A DNA stretch of 64,000 nucleotides from contig NZ_WBVS01000002.1 of the NCBI RefSeq assembly GCF_009193305.1, positions 62,001 to 126,000 of the forward strand. Reading direction: 5' to 3'. Made by a program: the position numbers and the translations under genes. Positions 49,349-58,835 of the stretch are shown in pieces. The stretch comes from Bifidobacterium cebidarum (GTDB taxonomy: Bacteria > Actinomycetota > Actinomycetes > Actinomycetales > Bifidobacteriaceae). Position 1 is the first letter of the stretch, and each line of letters begins with the position of its first letter. The notes under the pieces are model-generated. The model saw nothing but the letters and a program-made list of their open reading frames with translations. It made no database searches and was not told the DNA's origin.

Positions 49349-49807
49349 TCAGCGCCACCCCATGGTCATCAGGAATCCGATCATGATCAGCGCGAAACCG
49401 ATTGCGAGGTTCCAAGCACCGATGTTCGGAATCGGCCAGGCGCCGGAGGGGGAGAGGTAGTACACCACGCACCAGATTAGGCCAATGATCATGAACGCGC
49501 AGAACACCGGCACGAACCAACGCGGGTTGGACTTGGTGCCTTTGATGGTCTCCTCAACGCGCTTGGTGTTTTCTGCCTGGCGGTTCATCATGCGCTGCAT
49601 CTGCGGGGTCAGCGATGCCTTGTCGGCAGTAGCGTTGAGCACCGCCTGCACCTTGTCCATGTCGACACCATAGGTCTCGTCTTCGTCAGCAGCGGCGTTG
49701 GCGTCGGTGTCAGTGCTCTCCGTGGCCTTGGCATCGGCGGATGCGGTCTCATTCTGCCAGTCCTTCTGGTCCTTCGAGTCGTTTTCGTGCAGCTCTTCGT
49801 CAGCCAT
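49349..49807 (-). CDS. crgA: Cell division protein CrgA
   Basis: 152 residues. The C-terminal 65 residues hold two membrane segments (WFVPVFCAFMIIGLIWCVVYYL and WNLAIGFALIMIGFLMTMGW) as in the CrgA/UPF0233 family. The N-terminal 85 residues are acidic and Ala/Asp/Thr-rich, much longer than in typical CrgA proteins of about 90 residues. CrgA helps recruit PBPs and division proteins to the septum. GGAG 11 nt before the ATG at 49807 supports this start. Position beside a PBP/RodA/PknB cluster fits the role. Confidence 0.9.
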   Translation of the reverse strand: MADEELHENDSKDQKDWQNETASADAKATESTDTDANAAADEDETYGVDMDKVQAVLNATADKASLTPQMQRMMNRQAENTKRVEETIKGTKSNPRWFVPVFCAFMIIGLIWCVVYYLSPSGAWPIPNIGAWNLAIGFALIMIGFLMTMGWR

Positions 49808-49895
49808 CAGCGTATTCTCCATTCAATAGGCTAAAAGTCATAATAGTGGCTAGACTCGAAAGCAGCGACAAACCGTGTAAAAAGACGGGATTTTT

Positions 49896-50702
49896 ATGGC
49901 CAAGCATCAAGGGAAACACAGTGCGCGCCGCTCCATGCTCAGCGGAGTCGCCGCGTTCGTGCTGATTGCGTTGACCGGATTCCTGCTGAGCACGAATGTG
50001 CGCGTCAACCGCACCACCACGGTCAACAACGACACCGCAGACCTGGTGGAGCATAGCGTGGCGGAAGTCTCCCAACTGCAAGCCGATGTCAACGATCTGC
50101 AGAAGCAGGTCAATAATCTTACCGATGCCATCAATGCGACTGGTTCCGATAGCTCCGGTGACGCCAACGGCTCCGGCAGCAGCGACACCTCCAGTGACGC
50201 CACCGACGGCGGCGACTCCAGCCTGATGCTGCCCGCGCTTTCCGGCGAAGGCGTGACTGTAACGCTGGATGATTCCCCGCTGTGGGAGAACGCGGTGAAC
50301 GACAATGGCACCACCGCCAATATCAACGATTACGTGATTCACCAGCAGGATGTGGAGTCCGTGGTGAACGCGTTGTGGGCAGGTGGCGCGGAAGCCATGA
50401 AAATCATGGACCAGCGTGTGCTGTTCAACTCGGCGGTGATCTGCTCGGGCAATGTGCTGTCCATCCACGGCAAGAAGTACGCACCTCCGTTCACCATCTC
50501 CGCCATCGGAGACCCGACTGCGATGCGCAAGGCATTGAATGATTCGAAGGCCATCACCATTCTGAAGCAATACGTCAGCGCATTCGGCATCGGATACAAA
50601 GTGGAGAACAAGGACAACCTGCAGTTTGAAGCCACCACCGCGTTGCTGCAGCAATTCAAATACGCCACAGTCGATACGGCGAAGGCCAAAGATGAAGAGT
50701 AG
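49896..50702 (+). CDS. DUF881 membrane-anchored protein
   Basis: 268 residues. One N-terminal membrane anchor (MLSGVAAFVLIALTGFLLS), a coiled-coil stretch (DLVEHSVAEVSQLQADVNDLQKQVNNL), a Ser/Gly/Asp-rich linker (about 85-110) and the DUF881 domain with VIHQQDVESVVNALWAGGAEAM and ISAIGDPTAM. DUF881 genes stand between crgA and the sortase gene in many actinobacteria. Function unknown; probably cell-surface, facing outward. The sortase gene begins 12 nt later. Confidence 0.85.
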   Translation: MAKHQGKHSARRSMLSGVAAFVLIALTGFLLSTNVRVNRTTTVNNDTADLVEHSVAEVSQLQADVNDLQKQVNNLTDAINATGSDSSGDANGSGSSDTSSDATDGGDSSLMLPALSGEGVTVTLDDSPLWENAVNDNGTTANINDYVIHQQDVESVVNALWAGGAEAMKIMDQRVLFNSAVICSGNVLSIHGKKYAPPFTISAIGDPTAMRKALNDSKAITILKQYVSAFGIGYKVENKDNLQFEATTALLQQFKYATVDTAKAKDEE

Positions 50703-50714
50703 GGGCGAGTCGTC

Positions 50715-51842
50715 ATGAGGCATGGTACACATAGCAGTCGTGCGGTGCGGGTGCAGACTCCCCAGTCTCGACGTGGCCCGCTATGGCAGGCGCTGGGCAT
50801 CTTAGCGGAGATTCTGCTCACCGCGGCCGCAGTCTGCGCGCTGTACATCGTCTGGCAGATGTGGTGGACCGGTGTGGAGGCCGAGCAGATTCAAAACGAG
50901 ACCACCAAATCCGTGAACTGGTCCGACCCCGCAGCCAATGGCGGTGAGGTAAAGATCGCCAAGGCTCAGGAGGGCGAGCCGCCGGTACAGCCGGAGAACC
51001 CCAAGTACGGCGACCTGATCGCCCAAGTGTATATTCCGCGTTTCGGCAGCCAATGGCATCGCAATCTGGTGGAAGGCACCACGCTTGAACAGATTAACCG
51101 CCACGGTCTGGGCCATTACCAGAGCTCTCAAATGCCCGGCCAAATCGGCAACTTTGCGCTTGCAGGGCACCGCAACGGCTATGGCCAGCCGCTTGGCGAC
51201 GTGGATAAGCTCCAAGAAGGCGACCCGATTATCGTGCGCACACAGGATTACTGGTACATCTACCATTACACGCGTTATGAAATCGTGCTGCCCACGGATA
51301 TCTGGGTAATCGCGCCCAATCCCGAGAACTCCAGCGTGGAGCCCACCAAACGCATGATCACGATGACCACATGCGAGCCGAAGTACACCACGCCAACACA
51401 TCGGTGGATTAGCTACGGTGAGCTCTCCTACTGGGCCAAAGTGTCCGATGGCGTGCCGAAGGAACTGACCACCACCGATTCATCCGGCGCGGTGAAGTTC
51501 GCCATCTCCGAGACGCCATCCATCGCATCCAAAATCGGCTCGCTGGACAAGGTCGTGTATCTGGCGCTGGTGGCTTGGCTGATCCTGTTCATCGCCGCCG
51601 CTGTGGCGTGGCGCTGGCCGGTGCTGCGCGCCATCCGCTTGGGTGAACGCCGCCGTCCGGATGCCAGTATCTATGGCCTGCTGGTCAGGCTGCAGCCCGG
51701 TGTGATGCCGATTCGATGGCTGTTGCTGCTGTTGCTGCTGTTCGCGGCCTCCACCGCACTGTTCCAGTGGACGTTCCCCTGGGCGGCCAGCAACATCCCG
51801 TTCCTGCGCCAGATGTCGAACTTCGTGGCCGTTCCGGAGTAA
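50715..51842 (+). CDS. srtE: Class E sortase
   Basis: 375 residues. An N-terminal membrane segment (ALGILAEILLTAAAVCALYIVWQMWW), then the sortase barrel: catalytic His in LAGHRNGYG, Cys in ITMTTCEPKYTT, and the supporting Arg in PTHRWISYG. Two further membrane segments lie near the C-terminus (VVYLALVAWLILFIAAAVAW and a Leu-rich last one). Sortases attach LPxTG-type proteins to peptidoglycan; class E favours LAxTG. Follows the DUF881 gene by 12 nt and precedes trpG, the usual actinobacterial order. Confidence 0.9.
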   Translation: MRHGTHSSRAVRVQTPQSRRGPLWQALGILAEILLTAAAVCALYIVWQMWWTGVEAEQIQNETTKSVNWSDPAANGGEVKIAKAQEGEPPVQPENPKYGDLIAQVYIPRFGSQWHRNLVEGTTLEQINRHGLGHYQSSQMPGQIGNFALAGHRNGYGQPLGDVDKLQEGDPIIVRTQDYWYIYHYTRYEIVLPTDIWVIAPNPENSSVEPTKRMITMTTCEPKYTTPTHRWISYGELSYWAKVSDGVPKELTTTDSSGAVKFAISETPSIASKIGSLDKVVYLALVAWLILFIAAAVAWRWPVLRAIRLGERRRPDASIYGLLVRLQPGVMPIRWLLLLLLLFAASTALFQWTFPWAASNIPFLRQMSNFVAVPE

Positions 51843-51895
51843 AACCGACGCTGCTGAAGTAGTATGGCATGCAAGTCGACTTCAAGGAGAGCAGC

Positions 51896-52540
51896 ATGAC
51901 CGATTCCGCACACATTCTGGTGGTGGATAACTACGATTCGTTCGTCTACACGATTGTGGGCTATCTGAAAACGCTTGGCGCCACGGTGGACGTGGTGCGC
52001 AACGATGCCATCGACCCTGCAGCTGAAGGCGTGCTTGATGGCTATGATGGCGTGCTGATCTCTCCCGGCCCGGGTGCTCCGGCCGACTCCGGTGCCAGTG
52101 AGGATATGATTCGCCTGTGCGCGACCAAGAATGTGCCGATGTTCGGCGTATGCCTGGGATTGCAGGCGCTCGCTGAGGTGTATGGCTGCACGGTGGACCA
52201 TGCGCCGACGATTATGCACGGCAAAACCAGCCTGGTGGAGCACATCGATGACGAGATTTTCGATGGCGTGGCCAATCCGATGACCGCCACCCGCTACCAT
52301 TCGCTGGCGGTTGAGCCGGATTCCGTGCCGGACACGTTGACGGTGACCGCATGGACGGAGGGCGACCATATCGTGCAGGGGTTGAAGGTCAAGGACAAGC
52401 CGATGTACGCGGTGCAGTTCCACCCGGAATCCGTGATGACTCAGGACGGCTACCGCTTGCTGGCCAATTGGCTGAAGGTCTGCGGTCAGGAGAACGCCGT
52501 GGCGAAGTCCGCCGGACTGCAGCCCAAGGTGACGAAGTAA
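51896..52540 (+). CDS. trpG: TrpG/PabA-type glutamine amidotransferase
   Basis: 214 residues, class I glutamine amidotransferase. VVDNYDSFVYTIVGYL, SPGPGAPADSG, the catalytic Cys in FGVCLGLQAL, and the His/Glu of QFHPESVMTQDG are all present. It supplies ammonia for anthranilate or aminodeoxychorismate synthesis. AAGGAGAG 5 nt before the ATG at 51896 sets the start. The gene in this pknB-linked position is named trpG or pabA in actinobacteria. The synthase partner is not in the window, so the pathway is undecided. Confidence 0.88.
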   Translation: MTDSAHILVVDNYDSFVYTIVGYLKTLGATVDVVRNDAIDPAAEGVLDGYDGVLISPGPGAPADSGASEDMIRLCATKNVPMFGVCLGLQALAEVYGCTVDHAPTIMHGKTSLVEHIDDEIFDGVANPMTATRYHSLAVEPDSVPDTLTVTAWTEGDHIVQGLKVKDKPMYAVQFHPESVMTQDGYRLLANWLKVCGQENAVAKSAGLQPKVTK

Positions 52541-52548
52541 CAACGAAG

Positions 52549-52582
52549 AAAGGCATCAGCATTGCAGCTGATGCCTTTCCTT
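52549..52582. terminator. Terminator between trpG and pknB
   Basis: AAAGGCATCAGC (52549-52560) / GCTGATGCCTTT (52567-52578), 6-nt loop. Serves both converging transcription units. Confidence 0.85.
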
Positions 52583-52628
52583 TACCGTTAGCCTCTCTCC
52601 CTCAGCTTCGCTGAGTTTCCTTGAGCGG

Positions 52629-54677
52629 TCACTGTTCCTTGTCCGTGCTGCTGCCGGTGGAGTTGTTGCCGGTAGCAGCATTGCCGGTCGTTGTGGCTGC
52701 CTTGGTGGTGATGGTCACCGTGGAACCCTTATCCACCTGGGTGCCCGCGCCCGGGTCAATGCTGACCACCACTGCAGTGCTGTCGGTCGGACCGCTCGCG
52801 GCCGCCACCAGGCCTACGGCTTCCAACTGCAGCTTGGCCGTGGCGTAATCGGTGCCGGCGCTAATGGACGGCACGGTGACCTTCTCCTTGCCGGTGGAGA
52901 CCCAGATGGTAATCGTGCTGCCCTGTTCGATCGAAGTGCCGGCCGCCGGATCGGTCCGGCTAATGGAGCCGGCCTCCACGGTATCCGAGGTTTCGGCTTC
53001 GACCACGAAGTTGAACTGGCTGCTGTATTGGGAGATCACGGCATCCTTGGCCTGGCCCACCAGGTTCGGCATCGTGGTCATGCCGGAAGACACGTAGATG
53101 GTGATCGTCGAACCCTTGGCGGTGGGCGAGCCGGCCGCCGGATCGGTGCGCGTCACCTTATCCTTCTCGATGTCGGCGCTGTCTTCGGTTTTCACCGTGG
53201 AGCTCACCTTGAAGCCGGCGCTCTCGAGTTCGGTGCGGGCCTCCTCCTGGCTCATGTTCTTCACATCCGGCACGGCCACGGACTGCGGGCCTGCAGAGAA
53301 CCATACGGTCACCTTGGAACCCTTGGCCACCTTGGATCCGGCCTTCGGAGTGATCTTCGTGCAGGTGCCTGCGGCCTCGGTGGAATCCGTATCCTGCTTC
53401 TCCACCATATCAAGACCCAGGGCCTTGAGCTTGGCCTCCAAGCCATCCTTCGAGGTGGTTGCGGTACAAGCCGGCACGGTCACCATTTCCACGGTGTTCT
53501 TCTTGGCCGTGTTCATGCCGAACACCACCGCTGCGACGACGGCGATGCCGATGATAATGCCGGTGATCGCGCCGATGATGATCTGCTTCTTCTTTTTGGC
53601 CTTTGCGGCTGCCGCACGCTGCTCGGCACGGGTCTTCAGCGCGTTCGGGGAGGCGGCGCCATTCGCGGAAGGAACCTGCTCGAACTGGCCGGTCACCGGG
53701 TTGAATGCCTGCGTGGCCTGGGTCATCGGCGCGCTCGGCTGTTCGCGTTCGGCCTCCTTGCGGGCCTTCACGTTGGACAGGTCGGTGAGCGGGTTGAACG
53801 CGGCCGCCACCGGCACGCCGCCGTTCATGTAGGTCAGGATATCGTTCTTGAATTCCGCGGCGGTGGCGTAGCGGTTCTGGCGGTCCTTCGCCATGGCTTT
53901 GGCCACGATGGAATCCCACATCTTCGGCAGGCCCGGCACCACGGCACTCGGCGGAGTCGCCACTTCGGACACATGCTGATAGGCGATGGCCACGGCGGAG
54001 TCGCCGGTGAACGGCGGCCGTCCGGTCAGCATCTCATAGAGCACGCAGCCCGCGGAATACAGGTCGGAGCGCATATCCACGGTCTCGCCGCGAGCCTGCT
54101 CGGGGGAGAGGTATTGCGCGGTGCCCACCACGCCCTGGGACTGGGTCATCGTGGCGGCGGAATCATCCAAGGCGCGGGCGATGCCGAAGTCCATGACCTT
54201 GACCACGCCCTGCTCGGAAATCATGATGTTGCCGGGCTTGATATCGCGGTGGATGATGCCCATGCGATGCGAATAATCCAGGGCGCTCAGCACGCCGAGC
54301 ATCACCTGTTCGCAGTCGCGCTGGCTCAGTGCGCCGTTCACCTTGATGATGTCGCGCAGGGTCTGGCCCTTGACGTATTCCATCACGATGTAGGGCAGGC
54401 GCTCGGTGTCGCCGGCATCCGTGGTGATGGTCTCTTCGCCCGAATCATAGATGTTGACGATGTTCGGGTTGTTCATCTGGGCCACGGAGCGCGCCTCACG
54501 ACGGAATCGGGCGAGGAAGATCTCGTCATTGGCCAGTTCCGCGCGCATGATCTTGACGGCCACGGTTCGGCCCAGACGGGTGTCGAGGGCCACACGGACC
54601 TCGGCCATGCCGCCGCGTCCGATGAGCTGGCCCAGCTGGTAACGGCCTCCGGCCAGTGCGTTAGGCATGTTGCTCAT
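52629..54677 (-). CDS. pknB: Serine/threonine protein kinase PknB with four PASTA repeats
   Basis: 682 residues. Kinase domain about 12-275: GRGGMAEV (Gly loop), VAVKIM (Lys), HRDIKPGNIM (catalytic loop), DFGIA, and activation loop MTQSQGVVGTAQYLSPEQA. A juxtamembrane stretch, one membrane segment at about 368-390 (IIIGAITGIIIGIAVVAAVVF), and four extracellular PASTA domains of about 65 residues each follow, then a Thr/Asn/Ser-rich tail. PASTA domains sense muropeptides or lipid II; targets control growth and division. The start overlaps the pknA stop by 4 nt (ATGA). Last gene of the seven-gene operon. Confidence 0.96.
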   Translation of the reverse strand: MSNMPNALAGGRYQLGQLIGRGGMAEVRVALDTRLGRTVAVKIMRAELANDEIFLARFRREARSVAQMNNPNIVNIYDSGEETITTDAGDTERLPYIVMEYVKGQTLRDIIKVNGALSQRDCEQVMLGVLSALDYSHRMGIIHRDIKPGNIMISEQGVVKVMDFGIARALDDSAATMTQSQGVVGTAQYLSPEQARGETVDMRSDLYSAGCVLYEMLTGRPPFTGDSAVAIAYQHVSEVATPPSAVVPGLPKMWDSIVAKAMAKDRQNRYATAAEFKNDILTYMNGGVPVAAAFNPLTDLSNVKARKEAEREQPSAPMTQATQAFNPVTGQFEQVPSANGAASPNALKTRAEQRAAAAKAKKKKQIIIGAITGIIIGIAVVAAVVFGMNTAKKNTVEMVTVPACTATTSKDGLEAKLKALGLDMVEKQDTDSTEAAGTCTKITPKAGSKVAKGSKVTVWFSAGPQSVAVPDVKNMSQEEARTELESAGFKVSSTVKTEDSADIEKDKVTRTDPAAGSPTAKGSTITIYVSSGMTTMPNLVGQAKDAVISQYSSQFNFVVEAETSDTVEAGSISRTDPAAGTSIEQGSTITIWVSTGKEKVTVPSISAGTDYATAKLQLEAVGLVAAASGPTDSTAVVVSIDPGAGTQVDKGSTVTITTKAATTTGNAATGNNSTGSSTDKEQ

Positions 54678-55624
54678 TGCTTATTCCCTCCCAATCTTGA
54701 GGCAGGAGTATCCAACACGATGCGTGGCGTGCTCATCACCCGGCGTAGGGGGCGCACGCTGGAAGTCACCATGGTCTGATCGGCCATCTCGGTCTGCTGG
54801 TCGAGCAGACGTCGCTCGATACGGGCCAAAGTCCGGGAAACCACCAGTGCATCCTTCGGGCGGTCCAGTGGATCCTTGGCCAGCATGGACATCACGAATT
54901 CGCGAAGCTGCACATCGACCGTATCCGGCAGCGGCGGCACGGGATTATTCACATGCGCGGCCGCGATATCCACCGGAGTGGCTCCAGTGAACGGGCGGTG
55001 GCCGGACAATCCTTCATACGCCACCACGCCCAGCGAATAGATATCGGATTGTGGAGTGGCCTGCTTGCCCTGGGCCTGCTCGGGGGAGATGTATTGCGCG
55101 GTGCCCACCACCATGCCGTCCTGGGTGATCTGGCCCTGGCCGGTGGAGTAGCTTACGCCGAAGTCGGTGATCTTCACTTCGCCGGTGTCCGACACCATGA
55201 TGTTGGCGGGTTTCACGTCGCGGTGAATCACGCCGTGCGAATGGGCGATGAACAGGCCCCGTGCCGTCTGGATCAGAATCGGCAGCAGCTCGATCGGATC
55301 CATGGCGCCCTTCTCGTGGAACAGGTCGGCCAGCGACTTGGACGGCACGTATTCCATGATCAGGAAGCCGATGCCGTCGTGCTCATAGTATTCGAACAGA
55401 GCGGCGATGTTCGGGTGTGCGAGATTGGCGGAATTATGAGCCTCCGCACGCAATCGGCGCAGCTTGGCCTCGGCGTTCGTGGCATCGGAACGCAACGCCT
55501 TGATGGCCACCGGGCGGCCAAGCTGGATGTCATAACCCTTCCAGACTTCGCCCATGCCACCTTGCGCCAAACGAGCATCGAGGCGATAGCGGCGGTGAAT
55601 GAGCTGTCCTTCAATCAGTTTCAT
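54674..55624 (-). CDS. pknA: Serine/threonine protein kinase PknA-like
   Basis: 316 residues. Complete kinase domain: AQGGMGEVWKGYD, VAIKALR, HRDVKPANIM, ITDFGVSY, VVGTAQYISPEQAQG. The tail of about 45 residues after the kinase is Arg/Thr-rich, and no membrane segment or sensor domain is visible, so it appears cytoplasmic, unlike mycobacterial PknA, which has a membrane segment. Stop and start codons overlap with pknB and pbpA (4 nt each), implying translational coupling. Confidence 0.93.
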   Translation of the reverse strand: MKLIEGQLIHRRYRLDARLAQGGMGEVWKGYDIQLGRPVAIKALRSDATNAEAKLRRLRAEAHNSANLAHPNIAALFEYYEHDGIGFLIMEYVPSKSLADLFHEKGAMDPIELLPILIQTARGLFIAHSHGVIHRDVKPANIMVSDTGEVKITDFGVSYSTGQGQITQDGMVVGTAQYISPEQAQGKQATPQSDIYSLGVVAYEGLSGHRPFTGATPVDIAAAHVNNPVPPLPDTVDVQLREFVMSMLAKDPLDRPKDALVVSRTLARIERRLLDQQTEMADQTMVTSSVRPLRRVMSTPRIVLDTPASRLGGNKQ

Positions 55625-57087
55625 TGCTGCAGAGCCTCCTGAATAATCGCGCGCATAATCGGGCCAGCGGCGAGCGAACCGAGCAGATCAGTGTTGTGCA
55701 CCATCACCGCCACGGCGATCTGCGGGTCGTCCGCAGGCGCAAAGCCGATGATCCATCCATCGATGCTGGTGTTATCGACACCGATTTGCGCGGTACCGGT
55801 TTTGGCGGCGATGGTGATGCCATCGATCGCCAGCGAGGGATTGGCTTCGGTGATCACGCTTTCCATGGCGGTGGTGAGCTTGTCAGCAGTATCTTTGCTG
55901 AACACCTTGGCCATCGTCTGCGGCGTGGTCTGATTGATCACCGACAGATCCGAAGCACGCACACGGTCTACGATCGTGGGGCGCATCAGCTTGCCGTCAT
56001 TGGCGATGGCTTGGGCCACCATGGCCATCTGAAGCGGCGTGGCCTTGGTGTCGCCTTGGCCGATGGAGGCCAACGCAAGCCGGTCGGGAGTGGTTCCCGA
56101 GGGGAACGTGGACGCGGTGGCGGTCATCGGCGTGCCGGTTGAGTTGGTGCCGTCGATGGTGATGGTGCTGCCGAACCCGAGCTTGGTGGCCGTTTCGCTG
56201 ACTTTATCCTCGCCCAATGCCACGCCGAGCTGCGCGAACGCGGTGTTCGACGAGTAGGCCACGGCGTTTTGCAGCGTGATTTTTCCATCGGCGCCGTTGG
56301 CCTGCGGTGCTGCGTTCGGCAACTGCGTGGTGGTGCCGGGCAAGGTATAGGCGGCGCCTGCGGGAATCTGCGTATCGAGCTGGTAATCACCGGTTTCGAG
56401 CGCGGCGGATGCCACGATGGTTTTGAACGTGGACCCTGGCGGATACAGCTGTGATGTGGCGCGGTTGATCAGCGGGCTGCTCTCGCCGGCCGCAAGATCG
56501 TTATAGGCCTTGGCGGCGGCAGTGGCATCGTGGGAAGCCAGCTGGTTCGGGTCGTAGCTGGGCGTGCTTACCATGGCCAGGATGCGGCCGGTCTTGGCCT
56601 CCAAGACCACGGCTGCGCCGTCACGCGAGCTGAGCTGGTCGTAGGCGACCTGCTGCAGCTTCGGGTCGATGGAGGTCTCGATGGAAGCGCCCTGGTTCGC
56701 GCTGCCGGTCAACATGGCCTTGGCGCGCTGCCAGATCAGGGAATCGGCCTCACCGTTGAGCAGCATGCTGCGGGAGGCTTCCAAGCCGCGGTCGGCGGTC
56801 TGGCTGATGGAGAAGAAGCCGGTGACGGGGGCGTAGAGTGGGCCGTTGGAATATGTGCGCTGATACTTGAACGCATCGTTCACCGGCTCGGACTGTGCCA
56901 TCACCGTGCCATCCGAGGCCAAGATCGCGCCGCGGTACGCGCCGAGTTGATGGTACAGCGAACGGGCGTTGCGCGAGTCATTGTTGAGCGAATTGGCGCG
57001 AACAGCCATGATGATCGATGAAGATAGGCCGAGTACCACAAACAGGCAGACGACGGCGGTGAACAACTGGCGCAGATACTTATTCAT
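55621..57087 (-). CDS. pbpA: Class B penicillin-binding protein (transpeptidase)
   Basis: 488 residues. One N-terminal membrane anchor (LFTAVVCLFVVLGLSSSIIMAV) and a dimerisation domain, then the transpeptidase domain with SxxK (PGSTFKTIVASA), SxN (YSSNTAFAQLG) and KTG (AAKTGTAQIG). Cross-links peptidoglycan outside the membrane and works with the adjacent SEDS protein. Its position upstream of pknA matches mycobacterial pbpA. Overlaps rodA and pknA by 4 nt. Confidence 0.95.
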   Translation of the reverse strand: MNKYLRQLFTAVVCLFVVLGLSSSIIMAVRANSLNNDSRNARSLYHQLGAYRGAILASDGTVMAQSEPVNDAFKYQRTYSNGPLYAPVTGFFSISQTADRGLEASRSMLLNGEADSLIWQRAKAMLTGSANQGASIETSIDPKLQQVAYDQLSSRDGAAVVLEAKTGRILAMVSTPSYDPNQLASHDATAAAKAYNDLAAGESSPLINRATSQLYPPGSTFKTIVASAALETGDYQLDTQIPAGAAYTLPGTTTQLPNAAPQANGADGKITLQNAVAYSSNTAFAQLGVALGEDKVSETATKLGFGSTITIDGTNSTGTPMTATASTFPSGTTPDRLALASIGQGDTKATPLQMAMVAQAIANDGKLMRPTIVDRVRASDLSVINQTTPQTMAKVFSKDTADKLTTAMESVITEANPSLAIDGITIAAKTGTAQIGVDNTSIDGWIIGFAPADDPQIAVAVMVHNTDLLGSLAAGPIMRAIIQEALQQ

Positions 57088-58835
57088 GCGCGTGCACCTC
57101 CATGTCGTGGGCTGTGATGGGTGGATTGAACGTCAGTGGGATAGCCGGATGCCGATGCTGGCGGAATCGGCGGGACTTCAGGCATCCGAGGCATTGGTGG
57201 GGTAGGCGGCATGGTTGCGGCATGCGCTGCGTGAGCAGCGTGCCCGGCGTGCGAGGCTTCGGACGGCACAGTGAATTGGCCGTACTGCACGGGTGGCATG
57301 GTGCCGGTGGGCGCGGTGTATTCGCCAAAATCGCGTGTGTTGGCGGGGACTTCCGGCGCACGGCGCGTGGTGTCCACGATTTCGCCGTCCGGGTCGTCAA
57401 GCCCATACCGGTTGGGCGCGGCCGAAGCCGTGCGCGGGCGGGCGATGGGTTCCGTGGCTCGGGCGCGCTCCTCAAGCTCCTTATCGCGCAGCACGGCCAG
57501 CGCCTCGTACTGGAATTCCTTGGACGTGAGTTCGGGCTCGGGCTGGTTGGCCGCGTCGGAAATGACGATCAGCAACGCGGCGAGTACATAATTGGCGATA
57601 AGGCTTGAGCCGCCGGCCGCCATGTACGGCAGGGTCAAACCGGTCAGCGGAATCACCAGGGTGACGCCGCCGACCACGGTGAATACCTGGAACGCCATCG
57701 TGAACACCAGGCCGGAGGCCAGGAGCTTGCCGAAGCCGTCCTTGATTTTCATGGCCGCGATAAAACCGGAGGCGATGATGATCAGGTACAGCATGAGCAC
57801 GGCCAGCACGCCGGTCAAGCCCAGTTCCTCGCCAAGCGCGGTGTAGATGAAATCGGAATTGGCGAACGTGGTCAATGCCGGGTGGCCTTGCCCCAGGCCC
57901 GTGCCGACCATGCCGCCGGAAGCCATGCCGAAGATGCCGGTGACCAGCTGCCAGGAGCCGCCGACCTTCATGTTGTACTGCTCGTTGCTGAACGGGTGCA
58001 GCCACGCATCCACGCGCTGCCCCACATGGCTGAAGACGCTGGCGGCCATCACCGCGCCGGCGGCGAAGGCGATCAGACCGATCACAATCCAGCTCTTACG
58101 GCCGGTCGCCGCGTACAGCATCGCCACGAACATGGCGAAGAACATCAGGGAGGTGCCCAGATCATGCTGCATGACGAGCACACCCATCGAAGCGATCCAC
58201 ACCACGATGATCGGGCCCAGATCCTTGATGCGCGGCAGCTGTAGGCCGAGAATCTTCTTGCCGCCCACAGCCAGCTGATCACGGTGGTCGAACAGGTATG
58301 CGGCGAAGAAGAAGGCGAGGAACAGTTTGGCGAATTCACCCGGCTGGAATGAGCCGAGACCGGGAATCTTCACCCAGATACGAGCGCCGTTGACCTCCTG
58401 GCCGAGCACCGGCAGCATCGGGGAGAGGAGCAGCACCAGACCGACCACCATCGATACGTAGGAGAAGCGGCGTAGGACGCGGTAATCCTTCAGGAACGTG
58501 ATGATCAGCGCCGAAAGCACCAGAGCGATGCACAGCCACATCAGCTGACGCTTGGCCACCGCGGTGTCGAGGCTCTGATCGATGCGCGCGATCATCGTGA
58601 CGCCGATGGCCGTGAGCAGCAGCACGCATGGCACGATCGCCTGGCTGGCATACGGCTGGAAACGCACGATCAGGCCCCACAGCACCAGGAACAATGCGGT
58701 GGCGATGCCGAACATCATCAGGTAGTCCGTTGGCAGCGCGTTGGTGGTGCGCTCGAACATCTGAACAATGGCAATTGCGCTGATGGCCATTGCGGCAAGC
58801 AATAGGCCGATCTGGCGTAGGCGGGTGACGATCAT
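57084..58835 (-). CDS. rodA: SEDS glycosyltransferase RodA/FtsW
   Basis: 583 residues. Ten or so membrane segments across the first 460 residues, with SEDS motifs GARIWVKIPGLGSFQPGEFAKLFLAFF, HDLGTSLMFFAMFVAML and GLTLPYMAAGGSSLIANYVLAALL. A cytoplasmic tail of about 120 residues, rich in Pro, Ala, His and Thr, follows and could bind partners or be phosphorylated. Polymerises lipid II into glycan strands with PbpA. Overlaps pstP and pbpA by 4 nt each. Confidence 0.95.
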   Translation of the reverse strand: MIVTRLRQIGLLLAAMAISAIAIVQMFERTTNALPTDYLMMFGIATALFLVLWGLIVRFQPYASQAIVPCVLLLTAIGVTMIARIDQSLDTAVAKRQLMWLCIALVLSALIITFLKDYRVLRRFSYVSMVVGLVLLLSPMLPVLGQEVNGARIWVKIPGLGSFQPGEFAKLFLAFFFAAYLFDHRDQLAVGGKKILGLQLPRIKDLGPIIVVWIASMGVLVMQHDLGTSLMFFAMFVAMLYAATGRKSWIVIGLIAFAAGAVMAASVFSHVGQRVDAWLHPFSNEQYNMKVGGSWQLVTGIFGMASGGMVGTGLGQGHPALTTFANSDFIYTALGEELGLTGVLAVLMLYLIIIASGFIAAMKIKDGFGKLLASGLVFTMAFQVFTVVGGVTLVIPLTGLTLPYMAAGGSSLIANYVLAALLIVISDAANQPEPELTSKEFQYEALAVLRDKELEERARATEPIARPRTASAAPNRYGLDDPDGEIVDTTRRAPEVPANTRDFGEYTAPTGTMPPVQYGQFTVPSEASHAGHAAHAAHAATMPPTPPMPRMPEVPPIPPASASGYPTDVQSTHHSPRHGGARA

